From the NCBI GenBank assembly GCA_902792555.1, contig CADAZW010000008.1, positions 1 through 41,556 of the forward strand: a stretch of DNA of 41,556 nucleotides, read 5' to 3'. Below, one piece after another: positions 25,525-37,069 of the stretch (its first letter is position 1; every line of letters starts with the position of its first letter). The stretch is from an uncultured Bacteroidales bacterium (GTDB lineage Bacteria > Bacteroidota > Bacteroidia > Bacteroidales > Bacteroidaceae). The notes under the pieces are model-generated. The model did no database searches, was not told the origin of the DNA, and saw only the letters and a program-made list of their open reading frames with translations. Position numbers and translations under genes: made by a program.

Positions 25525-27321
25525 ATGAAACTCATAACCGTAAAAGAGCCTATCTTTGCTAACGAAAGCAATCCGCACGACACCGCGGGCTGTGCCATGG
25601 TGACTGCCGTCTTGCTCTGCGCTTTCGGAATCGTAGGGTTGGGATACAAGTGGCCTTTAGGGACATGCATAATGCTTTTTGGGTGTGCAGTATTATTTTT
25701 CGCAGTTGCAATAAACGATAGCAAAAAAGAAGCACATAACTATTTCTTATCTAAACGGAACACTTACCACTATACCTACAGCAAATATTTTGCCAACCAA
25801 GAAGACACTTCGCCCTCTGGCAAAGAAACGACATACATTCCCATAGAGCGTGAAACCTATGATGACTGGCTCTACCGAGCGAAAAAGCTCAACACTTTCC
25901 TACAGGTGTTGCGCACGGACCAAGAGTTTCTGGACATTCTCTCCAAGCAATACAATGTAGCTGATGCGGATTTAGATTCCGATGATAAGTTTCTCTTAAT
26001 AGCCATCTATGACATCTATATGTGCATAGACGGCCTGGGGTACTATGCAGAGGGTGAATCGTGCGAGGCAATCCTATTCTACGGTATGACCAAGATGATC
26101 GTCTCTGGTGAGGCCGTACCTCCCGCAAAGGACACACTGTTAGAAGAAACCGGACATCTCATCAAGTCTGCCCTTCAGTTGAAGGGTCAGTTACCCAATG
26201 ACTATTATTTTGCCCTAGGCCGCACCTTGGCCGTGTACGACAAAGATAAGCTCGATTGCTACCAGACTCTGCTCTATGAGTTTGCTCACGGCATGGCCAA
26301 GGCCGATGGCGGAGTCAGCAGCATGGAAATGAAGTTCCTGAATCGAATCAAAGCACCTGATAGCCAAGCAAAAGAAAACGCCGGAAGTACTGTAGCTAAG
26401 GTCTATGCCAAACCCGAAGAAGAGGATTGTAAGCAGACCAGCGAAGCCGACACTGCAAGGAAAGACAAGACGCCCGACAACCGACAAGCAAACGGCAAGC
26501 CAAAGAAGAAACAGAAGCCACGCGCAGTCAAGAAGTTAGATGCACTTGTAGGACTTGCCTCAGTGAAGAAAGATATAACCAAGCTGTCAAACTTCATCAG
26601 GATAAACACTATAAGGAAGGAACACGGACTTGCCGGTTCGTCGATATCATACCACTGCGTGTTTACAGGCAATCCCGGCACTGGCAAGACGACCGTGGCA
26701 CGCATCATTGCAGGCATATACCGTGAACTGGGCGTATTGTCAAAGGGGCATCTTGTAGAAACCGACCGCTCTGGCCTCGTTGCCGAGTATGTCGGCCAAA
26801 CCGCCGTCAAAACCAACAAGGTCATAGACTCTGCTCTCGATGGTATTCTCTTTATAGACGAAGCCTACTCACTGGCAACTGGCGGCACGAACGACTATGG
26901 CCTAGAGGCTATCGCCACACTGCTCAAGCGCATGGAGGATGACCGCGACCGCTTAGTGGTGATACTGGCAGGATATGGTAATGAGATGAATACATTCATC
27001 AACTCCAACCCTGGGTTGGCCTCACGCTTTAATCGCTACATCCATTTCCCGGACTACGATGCAGAAGAACTTTACGAGATATTTAGGCGCAATGTTCAGA
27101 AACATGAATACAGGCTCAGCCCTGAGGCCGAAATAAAATTGAAGTCACTGCTTGCCGACGCTGTTGCACACAAAGACAAAAACTTCGGCAATGCACGCTT
27201 TGTGAGAAACCTTTTTGAGAAGACGCTGGAAAATCAAGCCAGCCGCCTATCCGCCGTTGCAAACCTGAGCAAGGACGCCCTGATGATGATTACCGCCGAA
27301 GACATCCTGCCAGTCACTTAG
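25525..27321 (+). CDS. Membrane-anchored TerB-like / CbxX-type AAA+ ATPase
   Basis: A 598-residue protein. Two membrane segments (about 22-42 and 45-63) are followed by a helical region (about 120-275) that looks like a TerB domain, with acidic motif DSDDKFLLIAIYDIY (151-165) and KADGGVSSMEMKFL (259-272). A charged linker (280-336) leads to a CbxX/CfqX (SpoVK-like) AAA+ domain with Walker A GNPGTGKTT (382-390), Walker B ILFIDEAY (441-448), sensor-1 VVILAGY (478-484), arginine finger NPGLASRFN (495-503) and sensor-2 GNARFVRNLFE. All catalytic residues are present. Codon use is visibly less GC-rich than in neighbouring genes, which suggests transfer. It stands alone between repeat arrays and tRNA-Glu. 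Its function is unknown; a stress or defence role is speculation. Confidence 0.8.
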   Translation: MKLITVKEPIFANESNPHDTAGCAMVTAVLLCAFGIVGLGYKWPLGTCIMLFGCAVLFFAVAINDSKKEAHNYFLSKRNTYHYTYSKYFANQEDTSPSGKETTYIPIERETYDDWLYRAKKLNTFLQVLRTDQEFLDILSKQYNVADADLDSDDKFLLIAIYDIYMCIDGLGYYAEGESCEAILFYGMTKMIVSGEAVPPAKDTLLEETGHLIKSALQLKGQLPNDYYFALGRTLAVYDKDKLDCYQTLLYEFAHGMAKADGGVSSMEMKFLNRIKAPDSQAKENAGSTVAKVYAKPEEEDCKQTSEADTARKDKTPDNRQANGKPKKKQKPRAVKKLDALVGLASVKKDITKLSNFIRINTIRKEHGLAGSSISYHCVFTGNPGTGKTTVARIIAGIYRELGVLSKGHLVETDRSGLVAEYVGQTAVKTNKVIDSALDGILFIDEAYSLATGGTNDYGLEAIATLLKRMEDDRDRLVVILAGYGNEMNTFINSNPGLASRFNRYIHFPDYDAEELYEIFRRNVQKHEYRLSPEAEIKLKSLLADAVAHKDKNFGNARFVRNLFEKTLENQASRLSAVANLSKDALMMITAEDILPVT

Positions 27322-27383
27322 TACTGTAATAGTTAGCAACAGGCCCTAAAAAGAGACTATGCACAAAAATATTGCCCAAAATC

Positions 27384-27414
27384 TTTGCCGTTATCAAAAA
27401 AAGCAGTAATTTCG
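27384..27414 (+). promoter_or_regulatory. Promoter of tRNA-Glu (and perhaps rpsT)
   Basis: TTTG (27384-27387), a 19-base spacer, then TAATTTCG (27407-27414), one base off TAnnTTTG. It lies 41 bases before the tRNA. Confidence 0.6.
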
Positions 27415-27455
27415 CGGCGCAAAATCCGAGAGAGTATCCTCCCGGGGATGTGGAT

Positions 27456-27527
27456 GGCCCGTTCGTCTATCGGCTAGGACGAGAGATTTTCATTCTCTAA
27501 AGAGGAGTTCGACTCTCCTACGGGCTA
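27456..27527 (+). tRNA. tRNA-Glu (anticodon UUC)
   Basis: A 72-base cloverleaf. Acceptor GGCCCGT pairs with ACGGGCT (one G-U), the D arm is GTCTATCGGCTAGGAC, the anticodon stem AGAGA/TCTCT has loop TTTTCAT giving anticodon TTC, and the T arm is AGGAG-TTCGACT-CTCCT with the TTCGA signature. The discriminator is A. CCA is not encoded. Confidence 0.96.
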
Positions 27528-27576
27528 CAGGAAAAGAATTAAACAGTTACAGAATTAAAACGTTAAAGAATTAAAG

Positions 27577-27831
27577 ATGGCAAACCACAAATCTTGCTTG
27601 AAGAGACTGCGCCAGACCAAGACCCGCACCGAGCACAACCGCTACTACGCTAAGACTATGCGCAACGCCGTACGCAAGCTGCGCTCCACCACTGACAAGG
27701 ACGAGGCCGCCAAGCTGCTGCCCACCGTGCAGAAGATGCTCGACAAACTGGCTAAGACCAACATCATCCACGCCAACAAGGCTTCTAACCTGAAGTCCAG
27801 TCTGGCACTCCATGTAAAGGCCCTGGCATAA
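27577..27831 (+). CDS. rpsT: 30S ribosomal protein S20
   Basis: Small-subunit protein binding 16S rRNA; 84 residues, very basic. The start [17 protein letters not shown], then RNAVRKLR and [15 protein letters not shown], match S20. It lies 49 bases after tRNA-Glu, with a short array of AGAATTAAA repeats between them, and is followed by a strong terminator. Confidence 0.96.
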   Translation: MANHKSCLKRLRQTKTRTEHNRYYAKTMRNAVRKLRSTTDKDEAAKLLPTVQKMLDKLAKTNIIHANKASNLKSSLALHVKALA

Positions 27832-27883
27832 CAGCGCTAAAAGACTCGCGGTCCAACAATATAACCACGGACTTGTTATAAGA

Positions 27884-27934
27884 CGGACAACGGACAACAA
27901 TGATACCAAAGAACACATTGTTGTCCGTAGTCCG
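27884..27934 (+). terminator. Terminator after rpsT
   Basis: A long stem CGGACAACGGACAACAATG / CATTGTTGTCCGTAGTCCG (one mismatch) with a 13-base loop, followed by CTTTCTATT. It separates rpsT from korA. Confidence 0.85.
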
Positions 27935-27961
27935 CTTTCTATTGCATAAAAGCTTACTACC

Positions 27962-29806
27962 ATGACTGACTCAATGAAGATTACCAACATCCATGATGTG
28001 GTAGTGCTGTTTGCCGGTGACTCCGGCGATGGTATGCAGCTGGCCGGCAACATCTTCTCTACCGTATCCGCCACGGCCGGCAACAGCATCAGCACCTTCC
28101 CCGACTATCCCGCCGACATACGCGCCCCGCAAGGCAGCCTGACCGGCGTGAGCGGATTTCAAGTGCACATAGGCGCCGAGCAGGTGTACACCCCGGGCGA
28201 CAAGTGCGACGTGCTGGTGGCCATGAACGCCGCCGCACTGAAGGTGGACTACCCCCACGCCAAGCCTGACGCTACCATCATCATCGACACTGACTCCTTC
28301 CAGGCTGCCGACCTCAAGAAGGCCGACTTCAAGACCGCCGACTACCTCGGCGAGATGGGCATAGACCCCGACAGGGTGATTGCCTGCCGGCTGACTCAGA
28401 TGGTGAAGGACGCGCTGGCCGACAGCGGCATGGACAACAAGGCGGTGATGAAGTGCCGCAACATGTTTGCCCTGGGACTGGTGTGCTGGCTCTTTGATCG
28501 CGACCTGAGCATCGCCTTCAACTACCTCAAGGAGAAATTTGCCAAGAAACCGGAGATTGCAGAAGCCAACATCAAGGTGGTGCAGGCAGGCTACGACTAC
28601 GGCCACAACACCCACAGCTCTGCCAACAACGTTCACCGCATTGAGTCGAAGCACAAGGTGCCCGGACGATACATGGACATCACCGGCAACAAGGCCACTG
28701 CCTACGGCCTCATTGCCGCCGCCGAGAAGGCCGGCCTCAAGCTGTACCTGGGCTCCTACCCCATCACCCCCGCCACCGACATACTGCACGAGCTCAGCAA
28801 GCATAAGTCGCTGGGAGTGACCACGGTGCAGTGTGAAGACGAGATAGCAGGCTGCGCATCAGCCGTGGGCGCCTCCTTCGCAGGAGCGATGGCCGTCACC
28901 TCCACATCGGGACCGGGCATATGCCTCAAGTCGGAGGCCATGAACCTGGCCGTGATTATGGAGCTGCCGCTGGTGGTGATCGACGTGCAGCGCGGAGGCC
29001 CCGCCACCGGACTGCCCACCAAGTCGGAGCAGACCGACCTGCTGCAGGTGCTCTTCGGCCGCAACGGCGAGAGCCCCATGCCGGTGATTGCCGCCACATC
29101 GCCCACCGACTGCTTTGACGCCGCCTACAGCGCATGCAAGATGGCACTGGAGCACATGACTCCCGTGGTGCTGATGACTGACGCATATATCGCCAACGGC
29201 AGCGGAGCATTCCGCCTGCCCGAGCTGGACAAATATCCCGCCATCAAGCCGCCCTACGTGCCTGAGAAGCTGAAGGGCAGCTGGACTCCCTACCAGCGCA
29301 ACGCCGACGGCGTGCGCTACTGGGCCGTGCCCGGCCGTGAGGGCTTTGAGCATATCCTCGGCGGACTGGAGAAGGATGACAAGACGGGCGCCATCTCCAC
29401 CAACCCGGAGAACCACGACCTGATGACCCGCCTGCGCCAGCAGAAGATTGACAACATACAGGTGCCCGACCTGGAGGTGCTGGGCGACAAGGACGACGCC
29501 GAGCTGCTCATAGTAGGCTTCGGCGGCACCTACGGCCATCTGCATGCCGCCATGGACGAACTGCGCGCCGAAGGCCGCAAGGTGGCCCTGGCCCACTTCA
29601 AGTATATCAGCCCGCTGCCCAAGAACACTGCCGACGTGCTCACAAAGTATAATAAGGTAGTGGTAGCCGAACAGAACATGGGCCAGTTTGCCGCTTACCT
29701 CCGCATGAAAATCGACGGCTTCGTGCCCCACCAGTTCAATGAGGTGAAGGGCCAGCCCTTCGTGGTAGAAGAGCTGAAGGAGGCCTTCCGCAACATCCTA
29801 GCATAG
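27962..29806 (+). CDS. korA: 2-oxoacid (2-oxoglutarate):ferredoxin oxidoreductase, fused gamma-alpha subunit
   Basis: Subunit of the anaerobic thiamine-dependent enzyme that interconverts 2-oxoglutarate and succinyl-CoA with ferredoxin; 614 residues. The N-terminal gamma domain starts with FAGDSGDGMQLAGN (17-30). The alpha (pyrimidine-binding) domain begins near 235 with YLGSYPITPATDILHEL and contains VQCEDEIAGCASAVGASFAG, TSTSGPG, and PLVVIDVQRGGPATGLPTKSEQ. A C-terminal transketolase-like domain (LLIVGFGGTYG) ends the protein. Its partner beta subunit follows after a 292-bp repeat-filled gap. No ferredoxin-like delta subunit is nearby. Confidence 0.93.
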   Translation: MTDSMKITNIHDVVVLFAGDSGDGMQLAGNIFSTVSATAGNSISTFPDYPADIRAPQGSLTGVSGFQVHIGAEQVYTPGDKCDVLVAMNAAALKVDYPHAKPDATIIIDTDSFQAADLKKADFKTADYLGEMGIDPDRVIACRLTQMVKDALADSGMDNKAVMKCRNMFALGLVCWLFDRDLSIAFNYLKEKFAKKPEIAEANIKVVQAGYDYGHNTHSSANNVHRIESKHKVPGRYMDITGNKATAYGLIAAAEKAGLKLYLGSYPITPATDILHELSKHKSLGVTTVQCEDEIAGCASAVGASFAGAMAVTSTSGPGICLKSEAMNLAVIMELPLVVIDVQRGGPATGLPTKSEQTDLLQVLFGRNGESPMPVIAATSPTDCFDAAYSACKMALEHMTPVVLMTDAYIANGSGAFRLPELDKYPAIKPPYVPEKLKGSWTPYQRNADGVRYWAVPGREGFEHILGGLEKDDKTGAISTNPENHDLMTRLRQQKIDNIQVPDLEVLGDKDDAELLIVGFGGTYGHLHAAMDELRAEGRKVALAHFKYISPLPKNTADVLTKYNKVVVAEQNMGQFAAYLRMKIDGFVPHQFNEVKGQPFVVEELKEAFRNILA

Positions 29807-29830
29807 GCTAGTCATTGCACCAACAACTGC

Positions 29831-30061
29831 TAGCTGAACATAGAACTACGAATTACACGAATTTAACGAATTTAATCTGTGATGATTAACGGACAATTCC
29901 TGCTGATTTTGTAGCTGAACAGAACTACGAATTACACGAATTTCCCCAAGCCTATTAGATACCACGGAATAATTCGTATAATTCGTAGTTGGATGACAAT
30001 CTATACAAAACTCGCACAACACGCTATCAGCAATTCGTATAATTCGTGAAATTCGTAGTTC
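29831..30061. repeat. Repeat element between korA and korB
   Basis: Four copies of one motif. GAACTACGAATTACACGAAT is direct at 29843 and 29922, each preceded by TAGCTGAACA. Its complement AATTCGTATAATTCGTAGTT lies at 29971 and, in an extended form, at 30032. The two orientations can pair into long hairpins. It separates two genes that are normally adjacent. Confidence 0.8.
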
Positions 30062-30098
30062 ACAATATCATCAACCGACAATAAAACAAATCATTGTG

Positions 30099-31100
30099 AT
30101 GGAATACAAGAATACCGATTTCAAGAAAGGTCAGCCCCGTTGGTGCCCTGGTTGCGGCGACCACTTCTTCCTTGCATCGCTACACAAGGCGTTGGCTGAG
30201 ATAGGCATAGCCCCTAACGATACGGCTGTAATCTCCGGCATAGGCTGCTCCAGCCGACTGCCCCACTATATGGCCACATACGGCATGAACACCATTCACG
30301 GCCGTGCTGCCGCCATAGCCACCGGATGCAAGGTGGCCAACCCCCAGCTGGAGGTATGGCAGGTGAGCGGCGACGGCGACGGACTGGCCATAGGCGGCAA
30401 CCACTTTATCCACGCCAACAGACGCAATATCAACATCAATATCATCCTGCTCAACAACCGCATCTACGGCCTGACCAAGGGACAGTACTCCCCCACCTCG
30501 CCGCGCGGATTTGTGAGCAAGTCGAGCCCCTACGGCACCGTGGAGGACCCCTTCCGCCCCGCTGAGCTTTGCTTCGGCGCCCGCGGCCACTTCTTTGCTC
30601 GCGCCGTGGCCACCGACGCCGCCGGCACCGTGGAGGTTCTGAAGGCCGCCCAGAGGCATAAAGGCACCGCCGTATGTGAGATACTGCAGAACTGCGTCAT
30701 CTTCAACAACGGCACCCACGACTCCGTCTATACCAAGGAGGGACGCGCCAAAAACGCTATCTACGTGGAGCACGGCAAGCCCCTGATCTTCGGCGAAAAC
30801 AATGAGTTTGGACTGATTCAGGAGGGATTCGGCCTCAAGGTGGTCAGACTGGGCGAAAACGGCATTACCGAAAAGGACATCCTCGTCCACGACGCCCACT
30901 GCCAGGACAACACCCTGCAACTTAAACTGGCCATGATGGAAGGCCCCGACTTCCCCATTGCCCTCGGAGTGATACGCGACGTGGAAGCCCCCACCTACGA
31001 CGACAGCGTGACAGCACAGATTGAGGAGGTAAAGAACAAGAAGCCTTACCACTCTTTTGCCGAACTGCTGGAGACCAACGACATCTGGACGATAGAGTAA
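30099..31100 (+). CDS. korB: 2-oxoacid (2-oxoglutarate):ferredoxin oxidoreductase beta subunit
   Basis: Thiamine pyrophosphate-binding subunit, 333 residues from the ATG at 30099 (a GTG precedes it by one codon). WCPGCGDHFF (15-24), GIGCSSRLPHY, TIHGRAAAIATG, the TPP/Mg motif SGDGDGLAIGGNHFIHANRRN and NNRIYGLTKGQYSPTS are all typical. It pairs with korA and ends before a clear terminator. Confidence 0.95.
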   Translation: MEYKNTDFKKGQPRWCPGCGDHFFLASLHKALAEIGIAPNDTAVISGIGCSSRLPHYMATYGMNTIHGRAAAIATGCKVANPQLEVWQVSGDGDGLAIGGNHFIHANRRNININIILLNNRIYGLTKGQYSPTSPRGFVSKSSPYGTVEDPFRPAELCFGARGHFFARAVATDAAGTVEVLKAAQRHKGTAVCEILQNCVIFNNGTHDSVYTKEGRAKNAIYVEHGKPLIFGENNEFGLIQEGFGLKVVRLGENGITEKDILVHDAHCQDNTLQLKLAMMEGPDFPIALGVIRDVEAPTYDDSVTAQIEEVKNKKPYHSFAELLETNDIWTIE

Positions 31101-31114
31101 ATCCTACTCCACCC

Positions 31115-31150
31115 GTCCATGGCGGCTGCATGACGAATTCCGCCACGGAC
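31115..31150 (+). other. Hairpin after korB
   Basis: GTCCATGGCGG and CCGCCACGGAC form an 11-bp stem with one mismatch and a 14-base loop, just ahead of the main terminator. No U-run follows. It may protect the 3' end of the transcript. Confidence 0.5.
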
Positions 31151-31165
31151 AGCCATAAAAACAAG

Positions 31166-31195
31166 GCCCGCAACTGATGATTGCGGGCTTTTTCT
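31166..31195 (+). terminator. Intrinsic terminator after korB
   Basis: GCCCGCAA / TTGCGGGC, an 8-bp perfect stem with a 7-base loop, followed by TTTTTCT. The best classical terminator in the window. Confidence 0.9.
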
Positions 31196-31280
31196 GTGCA
31201 CAAAAAAAAGAAAGTTAGCCTTTGGAGGAAAAAACTACGTTTTTTCGCGTAGAAAATTATGTTGTTTCACAAAAAATTCG

Positions 31281-31288
31281 TAATTTTG
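31281..31288 (+). promoter_or_regulatory. -7 element for gyrB
   Basis: TAATTTTG, a perfect TAnnTTTG, 27 bases before the gyrB ATG. No good TTTG is seen at the -33 position. Confidence 0.5.
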
Positions 31289-31315
31289 TACAGATATAAA
31301 AACTTACGTATTTTT

Positions 31316-34095
<2,780 letters not shown>

Positions 34096-34122
34096 TCCTC
34101 ACGACAAAAAACCATCACTACC

Positions 34123-34608
34123 ATGCCAAAGACCAACAAGGTACCGACTGAGGCGGAGCTCTACGCCCGCTTTTCGCGGCAGTGTGCCATGACCGAGTAT
34201 GCCCCGGCAGACATCAAGCAGAAAGTTTTCAGGGCAGGCTTAGACAACGGAGCGGCAGAGCGCATTGTCGACAAACTGACAGATGAAGGCTTTATCAACG
34301 AAGAGAGATATACTCGCGCCTTCATCCATGATAAATTTGAACTTAGCCACTGGGGACGCAAAAAGATTGAGGCAGCTCTCTCGCAAAAGGGAATACGAGG
34401 AGCTAACGTGCAGAAACCACTGGGGACTATCGATGAGAATAAATACAAGGCAGTGCTTGCCGACCTGATAAAGACTAAAAACAAATCCATCAGCACCGAC
34501 AACAATCAAGAGCGCTTCCAAAAACTGCTGACCTTTGCTGCCAACCGAGGCTTTGGGCTCAACATCGCCTACGATGTACTCGAAAAAATGATACGCAACG
34601 GAAACTAA
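34123..34608 (+). CDS. recX: RecX-family regulatory protein
   Basis: Modulator of RecA; 161 residues made of three-helix repeats. Recognisable are the spacing ARFSRQCAMTEYAPADIKQKV, LTDEGFINEERYTRAFIHDKF and GRKKIEAALSQKGI, which is the RecX core. It lies 27 bases after prmC on the same strand and ends 4 bases from the end of the convergent lipoprotein gene, with no terminator between. Confidence 0.9.
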   Translation: MPKTNKVPTEAELYARFSRQCAMTEYAPADIKQKVFRAGLDNGAAERIVDKLTDEGFINEERYTRAFIHDKFELSHWGRKKIEAALSQKGIRGANVQKPLGTIDENKYKAVLADLIKTKNKSISTDNNQERFQKLLTFAANRGFGLNIAYDVLEKMIRNGN

Positions 34609-34612
34609 TTCG

Positions 34613-35161
34613 CTAATTGCTTATGACCATCCTGTTCATCTGGTCATAAGTGATATGATACCGCTCGAGCGGACGGCCTGTCTCGCCGTCCACCACTATT
34701 CCCTGACCATTAAGATTATATTTGCGCTTGCAGCGCGAGCAATAAGCAAAACCGCCTTCCTGCAAAGTGAGGTTGCGGTTAATGGCATCGTTATGATGAC
34801 AATTTGAACAGACGAGGTCAAAGCAAACTAAGCCAAGCCAATCTGCATTCATCTCAGGCACATTAGCCATGCCGACAATAAACCCGCCAAGGCAGGTAAA
34901 CCGCTGATAGACAGCCGAGGCAGTAACATCAACCTCCTGCGAAAGAGTGAGAGACTGGAAGACCAACCGTTTTTGGGTAGTAAGAGTGATAGTGCAGAAT
35001 TCGCCAGGTCCGGTGAGCGCATTCTTCAGCGGAGTGGTGGTCATCACGCGATCATAAGTGAAACTCGCCTTGTATCTGCTATAGGCGGTGTAGGAATCAT
35101 CGCTACTGCACGCACCGAGCAAGAGCATGGCTACCGCCAAGAGTATCATCTTGTGCCTCAT
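34613..35161 (-). CDS. Lipoprotein with four-cysteine, Rieske-like tail region
   Basis: A 182-residue protein with a lipoprotein signal (lipobox LGAC, Cys18). The C-terminal part has CSNCHHN and CSRC about 25 residues apart, followed by YNLNGQGIVVDGETGRPLERY. This layout recalls a Rieske fold in which the ligand pairs are CxxC and CxxC instead of CxH and CxxH, so zinc or structural metal is more likely than a [2Fe-2S] cluster. That is inference. It is 7 bases downstream of argH and probably co-transcribed. Likely anchored in the outer or inner membrane; role unknown. Confidence 0.8.
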   Translation of the reverse strand: MRHKMILLAVAMLLLGACSSDDSYTAYSRYKASFTYDRVMTTTPLKNALTGPGEFCTITLTTQKRLVFQSLTLSQEVDVTASAVYQRFTCLGGFIVGMANVPEMNADWLGLVCFDLVCSNCHHNDAINRNLTLQEGGFAYCSRCKRKYNLNGQGIVVDGETGRPLERYHITYDQMNRMVISN

Positions 35162-35168
35162 AACGCTC

Positions 35169-36509
35169 TTATCCCTTAATCAGTTTCTGCTCAGCAGCAA
35201 TAGTATCGGCAAAACCAAAGCCGCCTATCACCTCATCCATCAGCGCTGCCACCTCCCGATTACAAAGATTGCCTATGGAGCCTTCGTGGGTATGATGTAT
35301 TTCCTTGTCTGGCACAAAATTGCCAGCCTCAATCTCAAGACCCACCTGCTTATAAGCATCGCGGAAAGGAATGCCATCCACAACACGGCGGTTGACCTCC
35401 TCCACGCTAAACATTGCATCGTAACGAGAATCGTTGAGTATATGCTCATTCACCTCCATGCGCTCTACGATATAGGTAGCCATATCAAGGCAGTCCCCTA
35501 TTTCGTCGAAGGCCGGCACAAAGAGTTCCTTGATTACTTGCAAGTCACGGAAATAACCACTGGGCAGATTGTTCATTATCAGTAGGATCTGTGTAGGCAA
35601 GCCTTGCAGCTTGTTGCACTTGGCGCGCATCACCTCGAAAACATCGGGATTCTTCTTGTGCGGCATGATAGAGGAACCGGTCGTGCATTCTGCAGGCAGT
35701 CGCACAAATCCGAAATTCTGTGAATTAAACAGGCAAGCATCATACGCCATCTTAGCCAGTGTTCCAGCCACTCCTGCAAGGGCTGAGGCCACATTGCGCT
35801 CCGTCTTGCCACGTCCCATCTGTGCATAGACCACATTATAATTCATAGAGGCAAATCCCAGCAGCTTAGTGGTCATAGTCCTGTTGAGAGGAAAAGATGA
35901 GCCGTATCCTGCGGCGGAGCCGAGAGGATTGCGATTGGCCATCTTATAGGCTGCCTGCAGAAACAGCATATCATCCACCAAACTCTCGGCATAGGCACCA
36001 AACCAAAGGCCGAAACTACTGGGCATAGCCACCTGCAGATGAGTATAGCCAGGCATGAGCACATCATGGTAGCGTTCACTCTGTTTCTGCAATTCGTCGA
36101 AGAGCGTCTTAACCTTTTCGGCAATACGCATCAGCCTATCACGCGTAAACAGTTTCAGGTCAACCAAAACTTGATCATTGCGCGAGCGGCCAGAGTGAAT
36201 TTTCTTACCAATGTCGCCAAGGGCACGGGTAAGCATCAGTTCCACCTGAGAGTGCACGTCCTCCACGTCCTCCTCGATATGGAAGTCACCACGCTCTGCA
36301 AGCTGATAAATTTTCCTCATTTCATCGAGGAGTTTGGCCAGTTCGTCCTTACTCAGAAGGCCTATGCTCTCCAGCATGATGATATGAGCCATCGAGCCCA
36401 TCACATCATACTTAGCAAGAAAGAGGTCAAGCTCCCTATCCCTGCCTACAGTGAAGCGGTCAATCTCTTTGTTGACCTCAACACTCTTCTCCCAAAGCTT
36501 GTTTGCCAT
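35169..36509 (-). CDS. argH: Argininosuccinate lyase
   Basis: Last step of arginine synthesis: argininosuccinate to arginine plus fumarate. The 446-residue protein has VHSQVE (85-90), HSGRSRNDQ (105-113), GYTHLQVAMP (154-163), and the superfamily signature GSSIMPHKKNP (278-288) with the flexible catalytic serine. Its start overlaps the SRPBCC gene end by 32 bases. Confidence 0.97.
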   Translation of the reverse strand: MANKLWEKSVEVNKEIDRFTVGRDRELDLFLAKYDVMGSMAHIIMLESIGLLSKDELAKLLDEMRKIYQLAERGDFHIEEDVEDVHSQVELMLTRALGDIGKKIHSGRSRNDQVLVDLKLFTRDRLMRIAEKVKTLFDELQKQSERYHDVLMPGYTHLQVAMPSSFGLWFGAYAESLVDDMLFLQAAYKMANRNPLGSAAGYGSSFPLNRTMTTKLLGFASMNYNVVYAQMGRGKTERNVASALAGVAGTLAKMAYDACLFNSQNFGFVRLPAECTTGSSIMPHKKNPDVFEVMRAKCNKLQGLPTQILLIMNNLPSGYFRDLQVIKELFVPAFDEIGDCLDMATYIVERMEVNEHILNDSRYDAMFSVEEVNRRVVDGIPFRDAYKQVGLEIEAGNFVPDKEIHHTHEGSIGNLCNREVAALMDEVIGGFGFADTIAAEQKLIKG

Positions 36510-36990
36510 CGTTATTGTCGTTATAATCTATTCTAGCCAGCATCTCTGCAATGCCGTCAGCAGCTTGTTGAAGAGGCTTGCTCACCATCTGGCGGATAAA
36601 GAAATTAAGTTCTGCCCTCAGGGTTACGCGAATGGCAGAAGCATCGTCGCCGTTAGGCACCACCTGTATCCACAAATTGAGAGGTATGGGTGAACCCTGT
36701 CCCTCCATCTTCACACACTTGGGCTCCTCGCGCTCAACAACCTTGAGGCAGATGTCGCCCACTGGGCTGCCGCCAAAGGTGATGGTGTCAGTATCAAAAC
36801 TTACGTTATCAAGATACTGCGCCATCTTGTCCACTTTATCCTGTCCCATCTGCTCGGCAATGCGGGCCTGTGCATCGGGATTAGCCATCCGTTCCTTAAG
36901 TACCTGCAAGTTGCTGAGGTCGGAAATCTTGCTGTACACTGCCTCCTGAGAAGCCTGCACCTGCTTTATTTTGCTTACAAAATCACTCAT
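36478..36990 (-). CDS. SRPBCC-fold conserved protein
   Basis: A 170-residue protein of the START/polyketide-cyclase-like type found in Bacteroidales next to pyrE and argH. The first helix and strands (FVSKIKQVQASQEAVYSKIS, LQVLKERM), then FGGSPVGDICLKVVEREEP and a strand pattern ending in a long helix FFIRQMVSKPLQQAADGIAEMLARI, fit the fold. No catalytic residue can be named. The gene order pyrE - SRPBCC - argH is, as I recall, conserved in the order, here with a small lipoprotein gene inserted. Confidence 0.8.
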   Translation of the reverse strand: MSDFVSKIKQVQASQEAVYSKISDLSNLQVLKERMANPDAQARIAEQMGQDKVDKMAQYLDNVSFDTDTITFGGSPVGDICLKVVEREEPKCVKMEGQGSPIPLNLWIQVVPNGDDASAIRVTLRAELNFFIRQMVSKPLQQAADGIAEMLARIDYNDNNDGKQALGEEC

Positions 36991-37069
36991 GTCTTTATTG
37001 GTTGTTCTTAATTATTGATGCTATAAGAGAGAATTGATAAACGGCAGGTATCTCTACGCATTGTCAAAC

